Part shown: one piece after another, positions 11,220 to 23,354 of the stretch
How the letters are laid out: each line of letters opens with the position of its first letter
How positions within the stretch are numbered: the first letter of the stretch is position 1
NCBI GenBank assembly: GCA_001695595.3
Contig: MBPM02000002.1
Location: 62,001-126,000 of the forward strand
Reading direction: 5' to 3'
DNA length: 64,000 nucleotides
Source: Plasmopara viticola
Lineage: Eukaryota; Oomycota; Peronosporomycetes; Peronosporales; Peronosporaceae
Notes under the pieces: generated by a model
Seen by the model: the letters and a program-made list of their open reading frames with translations, nothing else
The model's database searches: none
Told to the model about the DNA's origin: nothing
Translations under genes and position numbers: made by a program

Positions 11220-12060
11220 GATGCTCAATTAATGCGAATGGTTTAAATCATGTATCACAACGAACCTTAATTACTTTTCAAACAATATTCACATAGTAGG
11301 AATTCAAGAAACAAAATTTACGGGTATCAAAGTTTTAAAAGAGCCCAATTTCGCTGAAAACAGCTTCCCAGCTAAACTCCACTTTTTGGTCTCAAACTTT
11401 TATGAGCACTTTTACAGGCCAAGCTGTTCTTGGTTAATTGTTTGTACCAACTTGCCCTATCCGAAACCTTCAAGACGTTACGCGCCGATACGTCACTTCT
11501 ATTGATATTCTTTCCCAGTATCTCCGAATCCAAAGAATTATTGACTCAATCATTACATACATCCACGTACTATACGCCCAAGTTCAGCCGCGACACCGGG
11601 CTAATTTGTTTGGAAATTTGCCACGTCATTTTGAAGAAAACAGCCATTATATTGTTCTAAGGGACTTTGATACCGTCATTTCCAATTAAAATACATCAGG
11701 CACGACACGGCGATAGAAATCGGTTTTAAAAGAGCAATCAATTGCTCGACTGGATGAATTTAATCCGTTCGGTCGACATTTGGCGACATCAAAACTGCGA
11801 TCTTCAACAATTTGCAAGCCTCAACTCAAGTTCAAGAATTGACTATATTTGATTAGCCTTCAACTTTTTCACACGGATTTTAAGGAGATTCGCCATGAGT
11901 TTATAGGCTTGGCTGGAATAGGCTACCATACCCGAAATTCTTTTCGACTTGTTTGTTTAATCTTCAAACCGTCAAAAATGGCCCCATTGAACTGCCTAGT
12001 TCGAGCAATCCAGTTGTCTGAAGCCCAAGAGTATTTGCATAACTTTTAAAATGAGTTAGC
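11220..12060 (+). pseudogene. LINE apurinic-type endonuclease remnant
   Basis: Pieces in several frames match the EEP-type endonuclease of the right-hand LINE: IVGIQETKFTGIK near 11,300, VTRRYVTSIDILSQYL near 11,480, and the RDFDTVIS equivalent of the GDLN block near 11,665. Stops and frameshifts occur every few dozen codons. In an active element this domain nicks target DNA. Confidence 0.7.
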
Positions 12061-12539
12061 AAACTCTTTTTGGGCTTCAGATTAAAATTTCTATAATCCG
12101 GGATTCCTTTTTGATGAACACAAACATAGAGATTCTATTTTTCTGCGTGAGTTATTTCTGAAGAAAAAAAATGAACGCATGCGTGTGCTTGAAAATCTTC
12201 ATCTCAAAGTAAATGAACTTCAGAATTTGCACGCTCAGGAACAATCCAGTTTCCGTCCGGATCATTGCAGAAACCCAGCTTAAACAAGAGCTGAATGAAC
12301 AAAACTTCTATTCGTTTTTACCACCGACTTGGAATCCACTGAGCGCTGCTCTAAATTTTTCTTCAGACCACCAGACATTCTACACGGGGTGCCCATCCTG
12401 GTCAATTCAATCGAAGATTTAAATCGGCTTGTTCCTATTTTTTGTCGTAGTGACCGGAGATTTACCGGAGATTTACCGCTCGCCTTCGAAGGAATTTGGC
12501 CATAGTAAACCAAAATGGGATCCCTTAAAATTGGTTCAA

Positions 12540-13600
12540 TTTTTCCAAGACACTAAAGCGAACTTACCTTGACATGTGAAGCTTTTTTGGAAAGCCCCTT
12601 CACAGACTTTGAGTTTTTTGGGCGCTAACACGGCAGTCGGAAAAACTCCGGGACCGGACGGCTTTCCTGTTGAACAGACTTAGCCCTCTGAGGCAGAATA
12701 TTCGAAGTTATATATGCTGCTCAATTCCAAAGTGGGAAAATGACTAAATTACAGTGGAGGCTCCAAGTCTCGCTTCATTTTAAAAAAAGCCAATTGGAAA
12801 CTTCCCAGCAATTATCGACGAATTCCATACTTGATGTGGACGCTAAAATAGGGCCCAAAATTCTAGCCGATATACTTGGCTCCGTATTGGAAAAATTTCT
12901 TCACCCGGACCAAAATGGATTTGAACAGGGCAGGATATTTGTCAAGCACGTTTCCGGATTCACAATTTGACCCGATTATTTGGGGGTGGCAATTTTCCGT
13001 TTGGCGCCGTTTTACTAGGTCTCGCTAGAGCCTTTGACAGTGACGTGTGGGACGCACTTGATATGATTATAACACACTGAGGATTTGAGTGCCAATTCCG
13101 CCGCTGGATACGAGTCCTCTTCCCGAGTACCCCAACAAACCTGATGTGCATTGGCCAACTAGTTGACTCATTTGAACAAGGTGCGGGGGTCTGTCAAAGG
13201 GACCCATTATCGCCAGCATTATTTGAGCGCTTTGAGCCCTTACGACAAAACCTTTTGTCACTAAGAGTTGTCATAGTAGACAATAACGCCTGCACCACAC
13301 TTGTGGGTACTTATTAGGGACCGAATTTTTCAAATACTGATCGACTCCAGCATCTTATCGTGGAAATGGAAAACCGGTGTTCGCTATGGCTTTCCCGCGC
13401 AAGGACTTTACAAGGTCATGTTGTTATCCGTACTATGGTACACGGCCAGTGTTTGTTATATCCCGTCCACAAGATCAACTTTCACAACTTATTTCTGTGT
13501 CACTTTAAGTCTTCCAACGCTCTGGCTCGCGAGTGGTGGTTTCTGCCAAGGAGTCAAAGTGAATAAGGTTTAACAACTATTAAAGACTTCGTTTAGAGTC
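12540..13600 (+). pseudogene. LINE reverse transcriptase remnant
   Basis: The fingers motif reads GKTPGPDGFPVE near 12,640. A degenerate block equivalent to PSNYRPITLLNVDAKLKPK follows near 12,800. QGDP-like sequence (GVCQRDPLSPALF) lies near 13,190. The FADD catalytic block is not recognisable. Multiple frame breaks; inactive. Confidence 0.7.
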
Positions 13601-13619
13601 TTCGACTTCACATGTTATG

Positions 13620-14890
13620 TAAAGTGATTGTGGCTGGCACGATACCGACTTATTTACCACCTTAGGCGGATCCAATCATTTGACTTTTCGATAAAGCAAT
13701 GTTGCCATAAAAAACACGACTATGATATTCTTTACGCCCCAATTTTCATCGGCCCATACCACGTAGTTTCACACCATTTCCATCGCTGGACAAGTCTTGG
13801 ATTTTATTGGCATTTCGTACTTCTTACATGGCATACCCAATTTCGCAGAAACCTTACAAGGCTTCAAGTCATATTTGACAGGCTAATCACATTCATTTTA
13901 AATAATGCGGATATTACCCACGGCAACTGAGGTAGAATTCTAGCCGCAGCTGCAAGGACACTGAGGTTAGTAAAATTACTAGCTGTTCAAGGAACTTTTA
14001 GGCCTGCGCATTTAATCACGGTGCCCAACACCTATTACGGCTACAAACCTTTCCCAAGCCAATTTGGCTTCGAACGGCTTGTCAGCGCGCATTCATGCAA
14101 AACGTTTTAGGACAAAGCTGGCTTTTTGCTGCGCTCATTAGACTCTTATCGAATAGGACCTAGTCAAGCGCCGAAGTTTTACGCCGCACATCCCACCTGG
14201 ACTATTGCTAATTAGAAATATTAGAGCCAAGTGTGGCCAGAATTTGACAGATTTTAATGTGATTTGATTCACCGACATTGCCCCTTTCTCGACTCGGCGT
14301 CTTAGGTGAACCTGATTTGACTATGAACCCGTGACTACGAATTGGGTCGACATGTCTTCCTACTTTACTCCGACCTTTTTAATCAGCTCCAGCGCAACGC
14401 TTTGATTCTCGGTAATCGTCTTCAGCATCTTACTACTACAGCCATCATGGTTGTCGAGTTTTGGAAACTTATTTCGGTATTGCGATTTTGCGACTCAAGT
14501 TTGGTATAAATGGCTTAATGCTTTTTGAGGCTTTTTTCGGGCCACATTGGAATGAAAGCCAGTTCTTTCTTTTCAAACTTGAACCAACCGACCATGCCAA
14601 GTCACGTTACGGTTACACTTTCTCCGTGATTCTCCACATTGTGCGAGTAGTGGCTCTTCATTGCTTGTGGATGAACAGGAACGATACTCGCTTTCATGAG
14701 TTTCAAGCCAAACATCATCGAAGTTATTGCTCAAGTCGAGATTGTCATATTGCTTCACATACAGCACTTCTATGAAGATTTATGCTGCAAAAGTCCAAGC
14801 CATTACAGTGCCAAAGTGAGACAATCACTTGAGGTGCTAGCCAGACTCCAATCAACAAGCAAAAATTTCACAATGAAGACCTGGTACAGC
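13620..14890 (+). pseudogene. LINE C-terminal region remnant (zf-RVT-like)
   Basis: Short frames match the C-terminal third of the right-hand LINE, for example DILYAPI..GPYHVVS near 13,730, and AKSRYGYTFSVILHIVRVVALHCLWMN-like sequence at 14,600-14,680. Beyond about 14,890 the resemblance fades, so the 3' end near 14,970 is a guess. Confidence 0.65.
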
Positions 14891-14970
14891 TACATAACGC
14901 TTCGGCACGTTTTCTTCACGATGAAAATTAATTCGTAGCCTTGTTGCTAATCACACCCTCAATGTTACCC

Positions 14971-15950
14971 TAGTAGCCGCCACAATTGGGTCCTATTCTA
15001 GCTGAAAGGTTGACCCATTTAGCTCTTATGCTAGAAAGAAGAGTGGGATAGAAAAAATGCGGTTTTTAAGTTTGCTTTTGGCCTTTCATTTTTCCGGCCT
15101 TAGCGCTTTTAAAACAATTTGGCATTTTTGGCTTTTCGTCTTTCTAAGGCTTTTTTACTCCTGATGTTAGTCGTAGCCGGTATGCTAATTGCATCTGTTC
15201 AAAGTCACGGGTTAACCCAATCTACGCCACATCTTACATACCGATTTGGTTGGACTACTATCAAGTTAGCGATCTTTGCGCCTTTCCGCCACCCAGTATT
15301 ACCGTCTCTCCCAATTTGCATCGGGTTTCGCCAAGGTGTTGTCTACCTTTAATAAGGGGCTTTGCATACCGACGTCTTATGGCTAGGTGACCCTAACGAC
15401 AGTGCCTTCGGCATTTATCGGAAGCTATCAAGTATTCGACTCCCCCATTGTAATTACCTTAAATAGGGTATCTCGTCAGTTTTCGACCACGGTGGCATTC
15501 CATTTTGACTCGGCGCAAAGGTAGTAAAGCCACTGCATCAACTGATCCATTATAAGAAATAACTTTTGTGCTTACTCTGGATGCATCTTCAGCTCACTAT
15601 GTAACTTATAATTTTTATGCCTGCCGCGACTCTACGTCCTCGAGTTGCAGTTTAGCCTACTTTAGTATACTTTGGACATGTTCTAGATACCACAATATTA
15701 GTTAGGCGAATTGCTGGGTAAAAGTGGAATGAATTTGTTCATCATAAGATGCTACACAAAGGATAATAGCTCCATAACTCTTGTCATAAAAAGAAATCGG
15801 GTTTGGTACAAAAGTAATTCAGTATGAAAGAAAGAGTACTTTTCTTGCCGGACATCAAATAGCACCTTGTATAGAGAAGGCGTGCACGAAGAAATGGAAT
15901 CTTGTGGCATACGACCATTCACTATTCTCGGTTTTTAAGGAGATCGAAGT
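14971..15950. other. Gene-free stretch between transposon relics
   Basis: No supported gene. A short plus-strand frame at about 15,166-15,352 has a hydrophobic start (MLVVAGMLIASVQSHG) that mimics a signal peptide, but it ends after about 60 codons with nothing recognisable downstream. Confidence 0.5.
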
Positions 15951-16034
15951 GTGCAATTTAAAATATGGTTTGATCAACAAGATTTTTTCTTACCTTTTTT
16001 TGGCACACAAATTGTCATCCTTTATTCGGATCAA

Positions 16035-16442
16035 CTAGTAGCCATCTACCAAATTAAGCGCACTGTACAATGTATACCCAGACATGCTTCTTGGCAACAC
16101 GTTCTCCATGAAATGGAGTGTTATCTCACTGTTTAGATTAGTATACGCATCAACTACTCGCCACTTTCGCTTCAATTCCGAACAAAATGACAGTAAACGT
16201 TGCCTGGTGACAAAATACCTTTTGCCCGACACGAGAAACAATCTAGAGTCTCTTCTATTCGATATAAGTCTTGGTGGTAGAACTCTGGACATCACATCTG
16301 AGCAATCTTTCCCTAAAGAATCTACCGGATCGCGAGGATCTTCCAAAATTTCAAGCCGAGGCGAAAAATATGGTGCATATAAGGCTGCCAATATTTCGTG
16401 AACAACGATCAATTTTTTTCCCATACAAGGCTTTTTTTTCAA
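16035..16442 (-). pseudogene. Gypsy reverse transcriptase N-terminal fragment
   Basis: An open minus-strand frame of 135 codons matches the fingers region of oomycete Gypsy RT: a degenerate LPPRL..DRR..LFLVSGKRYFVTRQ stretch, then KWRVVDAYTNLN (normally WRIVHAYNKLN) and MSGYTLYSALNLVDGY (normally ...IYSALDLMDGYYQ). About 20 residues are deleted between the RQ and KWRVV blocks. The catalytic YxDD is absent, so it is inactive. Confidence 0.8.
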
Positions 16443-17499
16443 ACAAATACCTTTAAGAAATATTGGCTTTCATTCAGCCAAGAACTCAGTGTCGTCATAT
16501 GCTGTAACTTCGACACCACTGGCAGTATCTCCAGTTAGTTCCCTCTTTCTATGACACAACGATCGTAAACAAGCAATTTTTTGAGGTAATGGGGAGTTTG
16601 TTTCACCCTCGGACTGATTCTGTATCGCATCCCTAGCGAAACTTTGTAACCCACTATCTCTTGCGAGCCTCTATAATTCTATTGTGATAATTATCAACCT
16701 GAGCTGATACGATGTGTTCGCTACGTGTGGAACTATGCTACCTTTATTTGGTACATGGCTCTGAAAGCCGGTGCTGCTAGAAAAAATAAGCTATCTGCTA
16801 ATAAATCATCGAAAACCTCGTCACGCCTAGCTTTGAAACGATTTAAAAGCTAACGATACGCTCCATATCTTTGTCGAGTGTATGATTGCAAGCACTTTTC
16901 TCCCGAGAAAATCATACACACACAATAATCCAACATTGTTCTTTATGCGCGGATTAGCGGGCTGAGGCTTGTGACTTTGTATAGGCTCGAATCTCTCGCG
17001 ATGGTATAAGCCGTAGTTCTCCATGCCAAGAAAAAGTTGCCTCTATGCTGTTCAAAATTCCAAATGTATCAGCCAGGTACATAACAATCCAAGGCATGCT
17101 TATAGCCGTCTTATCAGCCATTTGAAATCAAATGTGTATCAGCAAACTATTTTGCTCCACAGTAATTGCTAGCTGACTCGCAGAAAAAAAACAAAAAGTT
17201 CATTATTAAGTTAGCGCTAATAATAGCGCTTATCAAACTAATTTTCATTGTGCTTAAAAAAATCTGTGGCCGACAAGTACACGCAAAATCTTCCGCGACA
17301 ATATTGCCGATGAAAAGACTATCATATTGAACATATTTACTGTTCACTACATTATTATACCGCAGCAATATATATGTACTGTACCAACTTTGGCTCGACA
17401 ATGTGATTAATAACCTTTTTTCAAGCCTCAGATTATAGATTTACATTCTCGCGCTTTTGCGTAATTAACTAAGCAGTCAGTAATGACTTCTTCCTCTTT

Positions 17500-17960
17500 C
17501 AGATCTGTTAAGCTTTCGTGGTGCATATCAACCACACACAGCTTAGTTTCTCACGTAAGGGTGCTTTTCCCTTGCTAGCGACCAGATTTCTCCTGGCTCT
17601 GAGGGCCCAGCTTCCACCAGCGATCCTTTGAAGCCCTCAAGCGAGTCATATTTTCATTTGGCTGAGCTTCTTTGGGACGGGCACAAATCATATGTCTTAC
17701 TTCACCGCAGTCAAAGCAATTTACGATAATTTGCTTGGCAACAGTTAAAGGTGATCAGACTGAATTGCATCGTGCATCACACATCTGAGTAACAAATTTT
17801 TAGCTGAGGTTGTACGTAGTTATACCTCCCCTAAAGATCAAGCCGCATCTTTCATCGTTTTGGCCTCCACTATAAGAGCTAGAACGTTTACTTTAAGCCC
17901 GTCCAAAAGCACAGTCACCTTAACTTACTTGGGAAGTCGTGCCACAATGATAAAGTCATT
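17500..17960 (-). pseudogene. Gypsy Gag fragment with zinc knuckle
   Basis: Minus-strand translation gives VTVLLDGLKVNVLALIVEA (a Gag capsid block, about 17,840-17,910). In another frame it gives CFDCGEVRHMIC at about 17,690-17,725, a CCHC knuckle shortened between His and the last Cys. Stops separate the pieces. In an intact element this would package RNA. Confidence 0.65.
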
Positions 17961-18399
17961 AATTTTTAAAGTTGCAGAATAGTAGTGAAGCTCACAGCTT
18001 TCTTTCTTGCAGGCAAAAAAGCGCAAACGCTGCCGACACTCACAGTTTGCGGAAAGGAGCGTTGCTCATAGCTGACGCGCACTAAACACGTCGAGTTTTT
18101 GTGTCACCAAAAATTGCGCCTCCTGAGAATTAATTGCAACGACCGATCATGATAAATTGCTTCTGTATGACAAAAGCAGTGTTTTTCCAATCTTATGATT
18201 GAGCAAAGAGATCTAAGCGACAAATAGTTAGGCTGTAGAGTGGCGTCATGGTCTGTGATACCCAGCACACCAGCTGCAACGCGATGTTGTACCGTGCGAC
18301 ACGACATGAAACTACTTATAAAGCTAAAAAAATTTTTTTCCACAATGCCCATTTCAAGAACGACCTTAGACCTGTGCCGTTGAACATTCCACATTAATT

Positions 18400-20160
18400 A
18401 CTCTGGCAAAAGACTGCTGACTACACGGTCAAGCTTCCACATGCGTTATCACAAAAGTACGTGCACAACACACTAGCATAACAGCTGCACCACTAATAGC
18501 ATGTACAGCCCAGTATTAACATTAAATACAAGCGTCGACAACTTTGTTGCTTCGGAATACATAAACTCATCACACCAATGTAAAGCTACGCGCTATATCG
18601 AAAGGTCCAAAACGCGGATTAAATACTTCAGGAGTTGCATTGAGACATAACAAAGCGGCTGTCACGTGACCCGACACGACACGACTTAAGCAGCCAATTA
18701 AAATATTCGTTTTAGCAGCCTGAAGACCAATGATGTAAGCTTGCACCTTTAGGAGCAAGCATTATCGGGTAAAGGACTGCGGACTACACAGTCAAATGCT
18801 TACATGCAACAAAACAAGATGCACAGCACATTAACATGACACTGTGTCACAAATAGCATGTACAGACCATATTTTGTCGTTTGTTACAAGCTACAATACC
18901 GACTATCGATAGTTTATTGCCCACATTAGAGGAAAGAGTTCATTTTCGTATCAAGCATAATAATTTTTATAAAATTTTAAAACAAACATAGCAAAGCTTC
19001 TGACCGGCAATTAGTAGCAACCGCTTTCCGAAGCAACACGACAAACCGAACTTGTTTGACCAATGTAGGATTTATTTTACGGACCTTCACCATGAGACGG
19101 TCTGACTCTTTCATGCATATATACAAACAAAAAACACGGTACATTACCTGAATATTGGCGCCACAAATAGCATGTACAGCCCACGATTTAGCCATTGGTT
19201 GCAAAAGTCAAGACCAGCGCTGGAAACGTACAGCAATCGCGGCATGTCAGATTTCACATGCCTGTCTTCAAGCCAAATAAAACTGGTCGAGGTCTTACGA
19301 ATGCATGCTACGTAAAATTTGAGCCTTACCAATAAGCGAGAGCTAATGTTGGCTTTAGCTGCATGTCAGAACTTATATGATTGTCTTCAAGCTAATGTGA
19401 TTTGGATAAGTCCCTAAATTTGAGCGCGAAGAGGAGCATAAACTATTGGGTGGTAACTGTAAGACTTAAGCTTATTCATGTAAAAGTTTTCATTAAATTT
19501 AAGGGATACGAAGTGGCAAGTAAGCCATTGATCGGTAATTATTAAACACAGCACTTACTTCAAGTCTTGATCGATATAATTTCTTCTGTATGCCGAAGTA
19601 ATATCGGCGAGGAACTTGATGATAGCGCGTGAAGTGACGCGTAAAAGTCCAAATTTTCAGTCTATATCATACATAATTACCACAATGTGGTGCTCGAAAG
19701 ATACAGCACTTGCTGCATGTCAAAAAATTTGCCTCTTAGTCAAAGCAATTCGAGCTTAGATTTAAGCGCGCTGGAACATAAACGAATGAGTGGTGGACTT
19801 AAATCTACTTCATGTTGCATACCACCCATCACTTTAGCTACAAGGCAAGGTGATAAGAAGTGGCAAAAAACAAATCGCAAGACACAGCAATTAGTGCATG
19901 TCAAACGTGATATGGTTGTTTCGAGGCAACGTGATATGGGCGAGGGAATACTCACATTGCTCGTGGATTGGTCCATGTGTATCTAGCAATAAGCGAGGCG
20001 TGAGAAGTTCAGCACTCGCACCGTCTTTGAGCAAAGGCAACTTAAGTGGACCCGTACACATGGGCAGGAAAAGGGACAAGAAGTATGAAGCTGTGCTTAT
20101 ATGGCTATTATTAGCTGCTTGTAAGAATGGCTTCAAGCTAAGGTGATATGCAGTAAGAAA
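18400..20160. repeat. Diverged tandem-like repeats, period about 350 bp
   Basis: Two sets of spaced near-copies are seen by eye. Set A centres on AAATAGCATGTACAGCCCA at 18,495, 18,851 and 19,166; the first two copies also share about 100 bp upstream (GACTACACGGTCAAGC...). Set B centres on GCATGTCAGA...TTGTCTTCAAGCTAATGTGAT near 19,238, 19,360, 19,716, 19,893 and 20,118. The copies at 19,360 and 19,716 share about 150 bp, including TTTGAGCGCG..GGAGCATAAA. No coding frame underlies it. Unit limits are approximate. Confidence 0.65.
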
Positions 20161-23100
20161 TCAATCATTGCGAAAGCACAACCATTTTTGCATTTCATGA
20201 GTGACATGGTCACGTTTAGCCATAACGACATAGCCAATATCTCGGAGGAAAAAAGTTCAAATTCTCTTTTCCGATAGCTGAATAATATAAGATACCAAAC
20301 GGCTCTGCTTGAAAATGCAAGTCCCGTTTTTTTCCAAATAACCCAAACTTCGTTTCATATGACCTTCCAAGGCCTTAGTAAGATACGAACGGCGTACACA
20401 ATTGACTTTCATTGAAACGTCGACGCACTCAGCAATTTTATGAGGCGCATTTTGAGATAATATGACTTTTAGCCCTCAGAGCCTCCAATATGTCTGGAGG
20501 TGCTCCCGTCCTAATTTTGAAGGTTTGTTTTGTGCTCGACCTTGTCTTTAGCACAGGTACGGGTAGCAGCTATCTGACGGCTAACAGTGGCCGTTAAGAT
20601 CGCCGTATTTGCCACGAAGAGTATTTTTCGAGCTTTGTGCTTTGAGTGATCAGACGTTCAAAGAGCAATTTCACGATGCCCTTCGTAAACCACAAGCTGA
20701 GACGCGTGGAGATCTACCCGCTTGTATAGATGCTACTTCAAATGCTCAAAGAAGTCTACCACTTTAAAAGCAATTACAAGCGCGTGCATTGGCCGCCTAA
20801 AAATGTTACGAAAGCGTAAGACCAAAATAGTGCCTTCTCAAAGCGCCTTTTGGTCGTCAAGGCCAGCAGCACATTAATGCGAATCGCGCAGTGAGGAATA
20901 GGCCCTCTTGTTAGCGCCAAATTCTGTGTGGAAAGGCGCATTTATCCCGCTATACGCAGCTTTGAAGCGATTAAGCCGCTTCCGGCAAGAATACCCGTAG
21001 TCCATTGCAGTTTAAGACTTAAGCAACAGACGCAATCTAGATTTTAGCCGTACAATACTGATTACAAAGAGTAACCTCATGATAGAGCTCGGATCTCAAG
21101 CTCCTATACTTATCTTGCCACTATACTGAAGCCGAGACATCTCGAAGGTAAGTTATCTCCGACCCAAATTATACTATGAACTATAGGAAGTAAAAATTCT
21201 TAAGTTACCCAATCCTGCTTACCGTGAGTCTTAACAACTCAATGATTTCCAATACAACCACACACGACGACCAAGTCTTTCTCAATAGTCAGCTCATACC
21301 TTAAACCTTTCGAAGCCGTTGGGTAAGACTGTATAGCTTATACGTAGTTTCGATTGTATTTTGTCTTTTAACGACCCGAGTGAAATCTTAGCGGAGCTTA
21401 ATGTCATGCAAAAAGCACATATATGGCTGCACTGGAGGAATTGCTGCTTATAAAGAAGGTTTCTGTGCTACAAGCCACGTAAAGTTAGCTCTGGAGAGCC
21501 CACGAGGCACGCGAAGCAAATGGGCGTTTTTTTTTGCTCCATTGTTTGCATCGTCCATATAATGAGTACACACAAGACCAACCTCTGCCTGGTTTGACTC
21601 GTTGTTCAAATGGTACGTGGGAGTGGTGGCTTGCATTGTGAGCGATTTTTAAAACTATCAGTGCAATTTGACCGTTGGACCCACGCTTAGAATGTACAAT
21701 AGGCTGTCGTCTTTCATTTCTTCCTCTATTTTATGTTCACCAGTATTGGAAAATTATAATCGGGTATCCAAGATTGTGTCTTTACATCTGGGAAGTAGCT
21801 GTAGACTTCTTTGTCGTTGTGAATAATATTTTTGCTTGGCCGGTGGGTGTGACGGTCTCCCCTCTTTAGGGGCTGATTTCGAGGCGATGAAGCTGTTTTG
21901 ACAACATTGTCAACACAATTAGGCTTCGTTCCTACCAGGCAAAGAGTCAGATAATTGTGTCTGTGGCGCTCCTAATTTGCATCATCCAAAGGCGAAGGTG
22001 ACTGCGGACAAGCAGATAGATGTGCATGAGTTGCACACGTTTCTTGTTGTGACATGATGTGTGGTACTTAATAGCCGTTTTTGTCCTACCGGCTCATACA
22101 ATTTTTGCTCGTCACCCGCGAAAAATGCGCAGCCTTTGTGGTGATTTCAATCTTAAGACAAACATCGTCTTTGGTGTAGATGCACCTTTACTTGCCGAAG
22201 TTATTTAATTTCAGGCTGATTGGTCGGCAAATCAACAGCTATATTCGCTGCCCGTTTGGTCATTATTTTGATAAAGCTGACTTTTTGTACATAGCCAAGG
22301 AGTGGTCGCCTTTCAACTTTTAAAGTCGAAAAACGAAGCAGGCCTCAAGCTCATATAAAGGATGTATGTAATAAAAAGGGCCGTCATAGATTGGTGGGAT
22401 TATCGATACTCAGACTGGGCATTTGAGGATTGAAATTTCTTAAGCGAATCATTGAGGAATATATGTGGGAACAATATCTTTTGATTAAATTGATAATTAA
22501 ATTGTAATCTATTGCACATTTATCCCTCAAGACTATCTTTCTGCATGCCCTAGGCAAAGTCTAAAGAGCGGGCAGTAATTGACCGAAAGGCTAATAACGG
22601 CAAAGGTTAGGTAAAAGGTACAGGATACGCACAAAGCATAGTGATTTTAAGGACGCAGTGGATCTTAGATTCTTCAGCTTAGTCCGAGCATAGTGAATAA
22701 AGCTGCAGGAAAAGCTTGCTGAGGATCGGCGGAAGCGAACCATACCTAATGCTCGACTTTTTCTGCAGTGATACGTGGATGTCAAGACCAACTAACAAGC
22801 CAAGATTCCACGAAAGCAATGATAAGGCGGGGAGGATACATTGAACCATCATAAAGTGGTGCGAAGATTAATGTTTGTATACGTATTACCAAAGGCGACG
22901 CAGCAATGTACATCCATAAAAGCTCCTGACGAATACTGCGGGCAAATTACTGACGCAATTTCTGACTACTAGCGCATCTAATGTAGAAAAGACACACAAC
23001 GCGACGTCGACGACCGCTTGTTGATACGTGAAAGATTTTTGGTTCACCATGTCTGACGCCAAAAAACAAATGCTGGGCATTCAAGAAAATCCAAGATGCA

Positions 23101-23354
23101 TCATCAAAGGAATAATAATCATAATGAATATTACCATGGTGGTGGTAATAAAAGCAACTCGTAAGACTATTTTACAAGGAAAAAATATGCGGCGATCTAA
23201 GCATAGTGTTGTCCATGGGATTATGCAAAAAGTTAAGATTCCTTTTCGAAAACTGATATTGTCGCTACTACTGACAAAAAATTGCAACGTTCGTTACGTA
23301 TCTATGTCTAAATCGTTAAATAAATAGAAAAAGGATTGCGGATAAGTCGGCGCG
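20161..23354. other. Gene-free stretch
   Basis: About 3.2 kb without a supported gene. A plus-strand frame at 23,052-23,327 is open for about 90 codons and lysine-rich but matches nothing I know and abuts the carboxypeptidase promoter. A frame near 20,640-20,730 is open briefly (LSDQTFKEQFHDALRKPQAE) and unrecognised. Probably old repeat-derived DNA. Confidence 0.45.

Larger units (their letters stand above)
9050..14970 (+). mobile_element. Decayed L1-like LINE, same family as the copy at 56.4-62.98 kb
   Basis: A collapsed, near full-length non-LTR retrotransposon. From about 9060 to 9430 the 5' leader aligns by eye with the reverse complement of 62,570-62,960; shared words include GACAGTTAGGCG, CAGGACGCTAGGC and TTGTAGGCTGCAC. 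Downstream follow, in order, ORF1 pieces, endonuclease, reverse transcriptase and a C-terminal region, each riddled with stops and frameshifts. It is much more AT-rich than the right-hand copy. Both ends are approximate, and no poly(A) tail or target-site duplication could be fixed. Confidence 0.85.
15950..18005 (-). mobile_element. Ty3/Gypsy retrotransposon relic (Gag and part of Pol)
   Basis: On the minus strand, Gag-like sequence lies at about 17,500-17,960 and the start of a reverse transcriptase at 16,035-16,442, in the normal gag-pol order. Protease, most of RT, RNase H and integrase are missing or unrecognisable. No LTRs were located. The boundaries are those of the recognisable pieces. 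Confidence 0.75.

Noticed and set aside
15166..15352. Short frame with signal-peptide-like start ending in SHG, as in secreted polysaccharide monooxygenases
   Set aside because: Ends after about 60 codons, no conserved His/Phe motifs follow, and continuation in other frames gives nothing recognisable.
16084..16401. Plus-strand frame of 105 codons
   Set aside because: The complementary minus frame carries clear Gypsy RT blocks, so this one is its shadow.
23052..23327. Plus-strand open frame of about 90 codons upstream of the carboxypeptidase
   Set aside because: Low-complexity, Ile/Lys-rich, no motif, and it occupies the likely promoter of the next gene.
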